Source: Alistipes sp.
GTDB taxonomy: Bacteria > Bacteroidota > Bacteroidia > Bacteroidales > Rikenellaceae
Reading direction: 5' to 3'
NCBI GenBank assembly: GCA_017465575.1
Contig: JAFTVX010000018.1
Span: forward strand, 57,747 to 121,746
Length of the DNA stretch: 64,000 bases
Made by a program: the position numbers and the translations under genes. The notes beneath the pieces are model-generated. The model did not search any database. It saw only the letters and a list, made by a program, of their open reading frames with translations, and was not told the origin of the DNA. Of this stretch, positions 27,171 to 34,000 are shown piece by piece. The first letter of the stretch is position 1; each line of letters starts with the position of its first letter.

Positions 27171-28523
27171 ATGAATATCAACTCCATCGATACTTCAACA
27201 ACAATTATCGCCCCTGCAACCGCAGTGGGCGGTGCTGTTATGGTCGTTCGCCTAAGCGGTACGCGCGCTATCGAGATTGCCGATAGGCTCTTTCGAGGTC
27301 GTCAGCGCTTGGCAGATTCCGATGGCTATACACTCCACTATGGTCGTATTGTCGACCAAGATGAGCAGACCATCGACGATGTTGTTGTTTCCCTCTTCCG
27401 TGCCCCGCACTCATATACGGGCGACGACACGGTGGAGATTACGCTCCACGGCTCGGAGTATATCACCGCTACCCTACTTCGCCTCGCTATCGAGTATGGC
27501 GCTACGATGGCTACGGCTGGCGAGTTTACACGCCGTGCCTTTCTTGCCGGCAAGATGGATTTGAGCCGTGCAGAGGCTGTGGCTGACATTATCGCTTCGG
27601 ACTCTCGTTGGTCGCACCATGTGGCATCTACGCAGATGCGTGGTGGTTATTCGGCAAAGTTGGGCGAACTGCGCAAGGAGTTGTTGCGCCTATGCTCACT
27701 CTTGGAGCTTGAACTCGACTTCTCGGAGGAGGATGTGGAGTTTGCCGACCGCAAGCAGCTGAGCGAAATCCTCACGCGTATCGGCGAGCAGATAGAGTCG
27801 TTGCGTGGCTCGTTTGCCCTCGGCAATGCCCTTAAAAGTGGTATTAGCGTGGCTATCGTCGGCGAGCCTAATGTCGGCAAGAGTACCCTGCTAAACGCAC
27901 TTATCGAGGAAGATAGAGCTATGGTCTCGGATATCGCTGGCACTACGCGCGATACCATCGAGGCATCTACCATAATCGATGGCATCCGCTTCCGCTTTGT
28001 CGATACCGCTGGTCTGCGAACTACCGATGATAAACTCGAACAGATGGGCATCGAGCGTACCCGACGAGCAATAGACAGGGCAAATATTATCGTGCATATC
28101 GCATCGGCGGAGTGCCCAGAGTTCAAAGATATCGACCTCAATGCCGAACAACACTATATCAAGGTTATCAATAAGATAGATAGAGTCAATTCAACTGATG
28201 CTCTACCTTGTGATGCGCTGCATATCTCGGCAAAGCAGAGTATCGGCATCGATGCTTTGCGCTCAAAACTGCGCTCAACGGCGAACACATCTAACCTTCG
28301 CTCAAACGATATCGTCGTATCGAATATGCGCCACTATGAGGCATTGACCTCAGCTAACGAAGCATTGCAGAACGCCCAAAATGCGCTCACAGCAAATCTC
28401 CCCGCCGACCTTATTTCGGAGGACATCCGCACCATTATCCACCACCTCGGCGAAATCACCGGCGCCATCACCTCCGACGACATCCTCCACTCCATCTTCT
28501 CCAAATTCTGCATCGGGAAGTAA
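27171..28523 (+). CDS. mnmE: tRNA modification GTPase MnmE
   Basis: GTPase that with MnmG installs the carboxymethylaminomethyl group on U34 of several tRNAs. The 450 residues comprise an N-terminal folate-binding domain ('DTSTTIIAPATAVGGAVMVVRLSG'-like start) and a helical domain. Within the helical domain lies the G domain, with P-loop GEPNVGKST, 'DIAGTTRDTIE', DTAG and NKID. The C-terminal CIGK motif is intact. The other wobble-uridine gene, mnmA, is at 8005. Downstream composition changes abruptly to AT-rich. Confidence 0.95.
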   Translation: MNINSIDTSTTIIAPATAVGGAVMVVRLSGTRAIEIADRLFRGRQRLADSDGYTLHYGRIVDQDEQTIDDVVVSLFRAPHSYTGDDTVEITLHGSEYITATLLRLAIEYGATMATAGEFTRRAFLAGKMDLSRAEAVADIIASDSRWSHHVASTQMRGGYSAKLGELRKELLRLCSLLELELDFSEEDVEFADRKQLSEILTRIGEQIESLRGSFALGNALKSGISVAIVGEPNVGKSTLLNALIEEDRAMVSDIAGTTRDTIEASTIIDGIRFRFVDTAGLRTTDDKLEQMGIERTRRAIDRANIIVHIASAECPEFKDIDLNAEQHYIKVINKIDRVNSTDALPCDALHISAKQSIGIDALRSKLRSTANTSNLRSNDIVVSNMRHYEALTSANEALQNAQNALTANLPADLISEDIRTIIHHLGEITGAITSDDILHSIFSKFCIGK

Positions 28524-28572
28524 ACAGGCAATCATTTGAGTATTTGATTATTGTAGCTAACAACCGAATAAT

Positions 28573-29283
28573 ATGTTACCTGAAGAGTATGAAAAATATG
28601 TAGCTGGGATATTCCATGAAAGAGGATATCATACAGTTATAACCCCTTTATCTGGAGACTGGGGTATTGATGTGTTTGCGACAAAAGGAAATGAGAAAAT
28701 TGCTATACAAGCAAAAATGTATGGACATACATCGCGAAAAGTAAATAGGGCTGTAATTATGCAACTATATGGAGCAATGGCCTACCACGACTGCACTAAG
28801 GCAGTACTTGCTACTGATGGAGAATTGCTTGATGATGCCTATATAGTTGCTAAAAAACTTGGAATAGAGGTTCTTTATACAGCAAAGAACAACTCACTCC
28901 AAAGACATTCAACTCATAAAATAGACAATGTTGTGAGCCATGTAAATACAATAAAAGACGGTTATCCTTCTTTTGGGGAAATGTGGAATAATCATATTCT
29001 GCCACTCAAAGGCAGAACATTGTATAACACAAGAGGCGGAAACCAACTTATTGACATAAATATATCTGGAATAACACGTTGTACATCCTCAGGCAAAATA
29101 AGCCACATTAATATTGAAGCTTTTCGCTTTGCCTATAACGAATTGTTATCCAAAGGATATGTTACAAGAGACTATATTAATCAACAAGTTGACGGAAGAT
29201 GCTCATCTGGTGTTGTCCTTATTTTAAGTCAACTTTCTTTTGTTACCATTGAACAAAATCCTCTGACATTGAAATTAAAGTAA
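28573..29283 (+). CDS. Mrr-like restriction endonuclease, orphan
   Basis: Protein of 236 residues with an N-terminal Mrr-type PD-(D/E)xK nuclease domain: 'YEKYVAGIFHERGYHTVITP' precedes catalytic Asp33 (GIDVFA) and Gln46-x-Lys48 (IQAKMY). This layout suggests a type IV-like enzyme that cuts modified DNA. The C-terminal half (about 115-236) is not recognised; it contains a segment resembling a winged-helix or specificity module ('LSKGYVTRDYINQQVDGRCSS'). The gene is clearly more AT-rich than the housekeeping genes around it, with many AAA and ATA codons. It has no methyltransferase beside it, as expected of modification-dependent nucleases or of an isolated acquired gene. Confidence 0.75.
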   Translation: MLPEEYEKYVAGIFHERGYHTVITPLSGDWGIDVFATKGNEKIAIQAKMYGHTSRKVNRAVIMQLYGAMAYHDCTKAVLATDGELLDDAYIVAKKLGIEVLYTAKNNSLQRHSTHKIDNVVSHVNTIKDGYPSFGEMWNNHILPLKGRTLYNTRGGNQLIDINISGITRCTSSGKISHINIEAFRFAYNELLSKGYVTRDYINQQVDGRCSSGVVLILSQLSFVTIEQNPLTLKLK

Positions 29284-29353
29284 TATAAAATTACTTAGCA
29301 TTATATGGATAATTTACAATTATATATACCTTCCGAAAGTGGAATATGATTTT

Positions 29354-29665
29354 ATGGTAGGCAAGTATAAGGTTGTTACGCTGTGCGGGAGCACAAAGTT
29401 TAAGGAGCAGTTTATTGAGGCGCAGAAGCGACTGACGCTCGAAGGAAATATCGTGATTTCGGTCGGGCTATTTGGTCACAGCGGTGATAATGAGGTGTGG
29501 ACCGAGGGCACTAAGGCGATGCTTGACGATATGCACAAGCGCAAAATAGATATGGCTGACGAGATATTTGTCGTAAATGTCGGTGGCTACATCGGCGAAA
29601 GCACCCGCAGCGAGATAGCCTACGCCGAAGCAAAAGGCATCGCAGTCCGCTACTTGGAGGAGTAG
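29354..29665 (+). CDS. Nucleoside 2-deoxyribosyltransferase-like protein
   Basis: Small protein of 103 residues. The segments 'VVTLCGSTKFKEQFIEAQKRL', 'ISVGLFGH' and 'KIDMADEIFVVNVGGYIGESTRSEI' match a Rossmann-like family near nucleoside deoxyribosyltransferases (also annotated DUF4406). The 'GESTRSEI' block supplies the serine and glutamate of the presumed glycosidase/transferase site. The ATG at 29354 is preferred to a GTG at 29339. Base composition is typical of the chromosome, unlike its AT-rich neighbours on either side. The reaction is not established for this subgroup; hydrolysis or transfer on a nucleotide is a reasonable guess. Confidence 0.65.
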   Translation: MVGKYKVVTLCGSTKFKEQFIEAQKRLTLEGNIVISVGLFGHSGDNEVWTEGTKAMLDDMHKRKIDMADEIFVVNVGGYIGESTRSEIAYAEAKGIAVRYLEE

Positions 29666-29705
29666 GTATTGTTATGCCGTATCTAACCATCTAAAGAGCA
29701 CCCGA

Positions 29706-30269
29706 ATGAATAAAAATGTATATGTATTAGAGTGGTATGGGCCATTCTCAAGTCCTACAGAAGTAATAGAATGGGAATCTAAGAATATAGGGGATGGAAA
29801 AACATACCTATATATAATCAAGGGAAAGAAATATGCAAAACGCAATTTCTCTTACTATTGTGGGCAAGCATACAAACAATCATCTGGAAAACGAATCACT
29901 AATAAAGGTCATCATATAAACGAAGTAATTGATAGACCTAACCATATATCGATATGGGTGGCAAAGTTCCAAAATATTAAGCCATCGAAAGGAGATGTTA
30001 ATCTTGTCGAAAAGCTAATTACTTCCGTATTCTCTCAGGCAGTTGTTGCCGATGAAAAATGCATACTAAACCAAACAAATAAATTGAGGCCAAGACATCT
30101 TGTATATCTTATCAACGAATGGTATTATGAGAATGGCGAGCCTATATATCACACAAAAAAAGGTTCTATTCCCGATATGTTACATGATGTACTAATATGC
30201 TATCCCCACGAAGACTCAGCGAGCATATACGGAAATAGAAAAATACATTATCTAAATGAATTAAAATAA
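29706..30269 (+). CDS. GIY-YIG-like protein, divergent
   Basis: AT-rich gene for 187 residues without signal peptide. The arrangement 'TYLYII' then 'YYCGQAY', a histidine in 'KGHHI', Glu in 'VEKLI' and 'LNQTNK' follows the order of the GIY-YIG nuclease fold (GIY, YIG, Arg/His, catalytic Glu, LN). The first motif is degenerate (YLY instead of GIY), and the usual arginine after YIG may be the Arg in 'KRITNK'. This is a pattern match by eye only; no second domain is recognised. It could be an inactive or specialised nuclease. It ends just before a terminator hairpin at 30298. Confidence 0.5.
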   Translation: MNKNVYVLEWYGPFSSPTEVIEWESKNIGDGKTYLYIIKGKKYAKRNFSYYCGQAYKQSSGKRITNKGHHINEVIDRPNHISIWVAKFQNIKPSKGDVNLVEKLITSVFSQAVVADEKCILNQTNKLRPRHLVYLINEWYYENGEPIYHTKKGSIPDMLHDVLICYPHEDSASIYGNRKIHYLNELK

Positions 30270-30297
30270 AACACTAACCATATTATGAAAACGACAA

Positions 30298-30335
30298 AAG
30301 TAAACCACCACAAAATCGGGTGGTTTGCTTTGTTA
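30298..30335 (+). terminator. Terminator after the accessory genes
   Basis: AAGTAAACCACC (30298-30309) pairs with GGTGGTTTGCTT (30319-30330) with one wobble; a T-rich stretch follows. Confidence 0.7.
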
Positions 30336-30412
30336 TTTATTGGTTGTCGGTGGTTAAATTCATAGGGGTTTCAAACAAACGACTATTCCCGTCATGACAC
30401 TTTGACACGGAG

Positions 30413-30451
30413 TGTTCGTTCGTTCTTTTTCATAGGGAAAACGGACGAACA
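30413..30451. repeat. Inverted repeat in the intergenic region before the GH20 gene end
   Basis: TGTTCGTTCGTT (30413-30424) is matched by AACGGACGAACA (30440-30451), 11 of 12 bases complementary, around a 15-base centre. It lies between the accessory genes and the 3' end of the GH20 gene and may be a terminator or a remnant. The remainder of the 210-base gap shows nothing else. Confidence 0.5.
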
Positions 30452-30480
30452 ATGCGACAGCTCTTAGGAGGTTAAATAGC

Positions 30481-32646
30481 TCACAACATCGGCCAGATTG
30501 TGGGCGGTTGGATAGATACCCACTCAGCTCCATTGCCCTGCGAGGTGCAGGTGATGCGCACCGACTTTATGGGGCGCTCGGGGTATTCGATAAAGAACAT
30601 ACCACACTCCAACTCCCCTACTCGCTCATAGGTTCTGCCATCGTACGATAGTTCGATATAGCCATTCTCGAAGATAAAGCGAGGCAACTGGAAGTTACCC
30701 GTGGCGACCTTCATACGGCGACACTTGACTGGCGTATCGAAGGTAAACATCACCCAGTCGCCAACATCCGCAGCACGCGCGGTACGAGCCAAACGACCAT
30801 AACTTTGTGCCTTCTCAAACGAGAAGTTCTCCCTATCGCCCATCGACGAAGTGATAGTAAACGGAGGAGTTATCGTCCTGAAGTGCTCAGACACTCCCGC
30901 CTCGGGCGACATAGCCTCACCACGACGCGCGACAAACGAATACTCCGCAGGCTTATCCGTTGCGATAGGCTCGGTATAGAGCATCTCGGTAGTCATCGGC
31001 TCACGACGATAGTAGATATCGCTACCATCATCCGTAGTTGCCGAAAGCAAGCCATTAGCAAACTCCACCTTAGGAGGCATTAGGCGGTAGGCAACGCCCA
31101 TTCTATCCAATCTCGCGTAGTGGTCAACCATCTTACGATAGAACGCCTCGACATTGCGCTCATCGCTATTCACCCAACAAATCTCGGCAAGAGCCACAAG
31201 GCGCGGTAAGGTCATATAGTGCAGATAACGAGCATTTTCGGGGTTGCGCGATGCGTATGCCTCCGAGAAGAACGATGCCTCGAAGCCGAGGACATTTTTG
31301 CTCTCCTCCTCGGTAAAGCCAACTCCCGGAAGCGTAAAGTTATAGACCTTAGAATAGTCGAAAACCGCCGCCCAGTCGTGACCTGGTTCGCGGGGCGTCT
31401 GCTTCATATCGAAGTAGAAGTATTGACCCGGCATCACCACGGTAGAATAGCCCTCACGCGCCGATGCACGGCACTCCTTGATGCCCTCCCAGCCATATAC
31501 GCGGGTATCGTCAGCGAGCTTTCCGCCCTCGATAGCCTCATTCCAAACAGCTGGGTGCTTGCCATATTTAGCCAAAATATCGGTTAGGCGCGACATAAAG
31601 TAGCGCTGTAACTCGCTCTCGTCGGTCATTCCGTTTTTACGCATAAAAGCCTGACAATCGGGACAACGGCGCCACTGCGACATATCGACCTCATCGCCAC
31701 CAATATGAATATAGGGCGTGGGGAATAGCTCGCAGACCTCTTTGAGGATATCCTCCAAAAGTGTGTAGTTCGCCTCCTTTGTAGGGCAGAATGCCGAGCG
31801 AGTGTCGTAGCCAAAGGCTCGCGACTTGTTTGGCTCGTAGTTGCACAAAATCTCGGGGTGCATAGTCGCCATACATAGGCTATGACCAGGCAAATCAATC
31901 TCGGGGATAACCTCGATATTGCGCACCGCAGCGTAGGCGATAATCTCGCGCATATCATCTTGGGTATAGTAACCACCCCATCGCTCGTTCCACTTGCCAT
32001 AGCGAGGCCATATGGGAGAGTCGCCACCACGGAAGCCACCTACCTCAGCGAGTTCGGGGTGTGACTTTATCTCCAAACGCCACGCCTCGTCGTCGGTAAG
32101 GTGTAGGCGCAGGTTGTTAATCTTGTGCAGAGCCAAGAGGTCGATAAACTCCATTATCGCCTCCTTCGTTATCCAAGTACGGCAAGGGTCGAGCATAAAG
32201 CCTCGATGCGAGTAGCGAGGAGCATCGTCTATCGTGCAACAATCAACGACTGTGGGCAACTGCAAAGAGCGAGAATAGACCTCATCGGGCAGAAGTTGCA
32301 GAAGCGTTGCCACACCATTAAATACTCCGCCATAGTCGCCACCGCTAACTATGATATTATATTCGCTAATTGTAACAGAGTACTCTTCAGTACCATCCTC
32401 CAAACCATAGCACAGCAAAATATCTATTGCATCTGCCTCTGCCTCAATACCAAGATAGTCGGCAAGGTAGTGAGCGATAGGCTCCAACTTATCGTTAGAC
32501 CAACCTATTCGGCAATCCTTATTAAGGGTAAACACGCCACCAAGAGGCTTATACTCTCGCGGTGTAGGGATAATCGTAGGCTCTTGTGCCACAGCGCCAC
32601 AAATGGCAAATAGCAGAGTTATTAGTGTTAAAAATCGCATTCGCAT
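30481..32646 (-). CDS. GH20 beta-N-acetylhexosaminidase
   Basis: Exported glycoside hydrolase of 721 residues that removes terminal N-acetylglucosamine or N-acetylgalactosamine from glycans. A signal peptide (to about residue 21) is followed by the small GH20b domain (about 24-140). The catalytic barrel has the Asp318-Glu319 pair in HIGGDEVD, 'GFMLDPCRTW' and 'WNEAIEGG'. The C-terminal 190 residues form a chitobiase-C-like piece and a discoidin-like (F5/8-type) carbohydrate-binding domain. The second Met (residue 3) could equally be the start. It is separated from the nuclease locus upstream by a terminator, so it is probably an independent unit; mucin or host glycans are likely substrates. 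Confidence 0.9.
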   Translation of the reverse strand: MRMRFLTLITLLFAICGAVAQEPTIIPTPREYKPLGGVFTLNKDCRIGWSNDKLEPIAHYLADYLGIEAEADAIDILLCYGLEDGTEEYSVTISEYNIIVSGGDYGGVFNGVATLLQLLPDEVYSRSLQLPTVVDCCTIDDAPRYSHRGFMLDPCRTWITKEAIMEFIDLLALHKINNLRLHLTDDEAWRLEIKSHPELAEVGGFRGGDSPIWPRYGKWNERWGGYYTQDDMREIIAYAAVRNIEVIPEIDLPGHSLCMATMHPEILCNYEPNKSRAFGYDTRSAFCPTKEANYTLLEDILKEVCELFPTPYIHIGGDEVDMSQWRRCPDCQAFMRKNGMTDESELQRYFMSRLTDILAKYGKHPAVWNEAIEGGKLADDTRVYGWEGIKECRASAREGYSTVVMPGQYFYFDMKQTPREPGHDWAAVFDYSKVYNFTLPGVGFTEEESKNVLGFEASFFSEAYASRNPENARYLHYMTLPRLVALAEICWVNSDERNVEAFYRKMVDHYARLDRMGVAYRLMPPKVEFANGLLSATTDDGSDIYYRREPMTTEMLYTEPIATDKPAEYSFVARRGEAMSPEAGVSEHFRTITPPFTITSSMGDRENFSFEKAQSYGRLARTARAADVGDWVMFTFDTPVKCRRMKVATGNFQLPRFIFENGYIELSYDGRTYERVGELECGMFFIEYPERPIKSVRITCTSQGNGAEWVSIQPPTIWPML

Positions 32647-32662
32647 AGCTCGATATTTTCTA

Positions 32663-32670
32663 CAAATGTA
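32663..32670 (-). promoter_or_regulatory. -7 box of the GH20 gene
   Basis: Minus-strand TACATTTG, 16 bases before the first ATG at 32646, so the leader is very short. No clear -33 element. Confidence 0.5.
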
Positions 32671-32687
32671 GCAAAAAGTTTTGATGT

Positions 32688-32725
32688 AAAAAAGCGACTA
32701 ATCGGAAACAAGTCCAATTAGTCGC
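32688..32725 (-). terminator. Terminator ending the nuclease/TonB operon
   Basis: On the minus strand GCGACTAATT pairs with ATTAGTCGC (32694-32702 with 32716-32725) and is followed by a run of U residues (A run at 32688-32693 on the plus strand). It lies just after the DUF5689 gene. Confidence 0.8.
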
Positions 32726-32745
32726 TCTCAATCAACTGTTGGCGA

Positions 32746-33981
32746 TTACATTGTATCAATCTCGCCCTCCTCGTCAATCCAAGGCACGGTCTTCATATCC
32801 TCGGTAGTCATTGCCTCGACCTGCTCGTCGGTAAGCAATGCTGCCTCGCCATTTGCGAACTCGATATCCGAGAAGCTGCTGATGGTAAGCTGATACGAAG
32901 CGTAGTCATCGGCGTTGCCCACATAGTCCGAACGCTGAGCGTAGATGCCATAGATAGCCGTGATGGTAGCCTTCTCGCCATCCTTGCAGACATTACGACG
33001 AGCAAAGCGCGAGTAGCCACTTGTGCGGAGTGCATAGACGCCATTTGCCGAGCAAACCGTAGCCGAAGGGTTGTAGGTAAACAACACCGAGCCATAAAGG
33101 CTACGACCTGTAATCTCCTCCTTGAAAGCCCACTGATACCAGCCCTTCGATACCGTAGGTCGAGGGTCGGTATAGAGCCAACTGGGATAGATATTCTCAA
33201 ACGAGCCACTCTTCATTGCAGGGTTGGTTACGCCATCCTGATTGGGAACACCGGCATAGCGACACTCCAAATCCTCGAAGCGAATCAAGCGACCAAACAT
33301 CTGCTCACGGCTCTTGTTGTTGGGGAATACGGTCTTGTAGTTATCGGGCGTAACGGTGATAATATCCACCGACCTGGGGTCTGCCTTCCACTCATCGTAC
33401 GAACCAACCACCAACTCCGAAGGCTCGCCAGCAAAGACATACTGGTCGATAACCTCCTGAAGTTCGATATTTGAGTTGGCATAGTACTTATGCTCACCCG
33501 CCTTGTTCCAAGACTCCGAGGGAGCGCCACCCAACGAGAGCATCATACGATAGTTGCCAAGATACAAGCCCGAAAGACGGACATATACCCACGAGCCATA
33601 CTTATAGCGAAGGCCTACATTATTGTTGAGTTTAAGCTCGATACCTGCAGTGTGGTCCTGGATATGCAACGACTTATAGACATTACCCTCCTCGTCGTTC
33701 GAAATAACCTTACCCTTGATATAGACATCACGACCAACAAAGATATCCTCGCCAACAAGCTTGTAAATAGTATTGTTCCAACCGCTATTTACGCCCGTAT
33801 TGCTGATTGTGCCAAAGGCATCTTTAAGCTCCTTGATTGTGATATACTCTGCATCGGGGAACTGCGCCTCAAACGACGAATCGCTAAATATGGGGCGAGG
33901 CTCAACCGACTCAAACTTTTCGTAACAGCCAACTGCCAAGAGTGCGATGGCAAGTAGTGCAAAAATCTTATTAATTTTCAT
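32746..33981 (-). CDS. DUF5689-family lipoprotein
   Basis: Predicted surface or periplasmic lipoprotein of 411 residues with lipobox cysteine at residue 19 (AVGC). After 'YITIKELKDAF', the part at about 75-155 ('DVYIKGKVISNDEEGNVYKSLHIQDHTAGIELKL') has the layout of the DUF5689 domain, an OB-like fold related to nucleic-acid-binding YhcR modules. The C-terminal half has no recognised domain but is rich in aromatics ('YQWAFKEEI'). As last gene of the operon behind the TonB-dependent receptor it occupies the position a SusD-like partner would take, so it may present ligand to the receptor. That role is inferred. Confidence 0.75.
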   Translation of the reverse strand: MKINKIFALLAIALLAVGCYEKFESVEPRPIFSDSSFEAQFPDAEYITIKELKDAFGTISNTGVNSGWNNTIYKLVGEDIFVGRDVYIKGKVISNDEEGNVYKSLHIQDHTAGIELKLNNNVGLRYKYGSWVYVRLSGLYLGNYRMMLSLGGAPSESWNKAGEHKYYANSNIELQEVIDQYVFAGEPSELVVGSYDEWKADPRSVDIITVTPDNYKTVFPNNKSREQMFGRLIRFEDLECRYAGVPNQDGVTNPAMKSGSFENIYPSWLYTDPRPTVSKGWYQWAFKEEITGRSLYGSVLFTYNPSATVCSANGVYALRTSGYSRFARRNVCKDGEKATITAIYGIYAQRSDYVGNADDYASYQLTISSFSDIEFANGEAALLTDEQVEAMTTEDMKTVPWIDEEGEIDTM

Positions 33982-34000
33982 ATTTCAAACCTTTTAGCTG

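Noticed and set aside
30285-30365. 26-codon ORF (MKTTKVNHHK...) after the GIY-YIG-like gene
   Set aside because: Most of it is the terminator hairpin 30298-30330, so the frame is probably coincidental.
30481-32646. GH20 gene as a sixth member of the nucleic-acid operon
   Set aside because: A good terminator (32688-32725) and a separate -7 box (32663-32670) lie between it and the DUF5689 gene.
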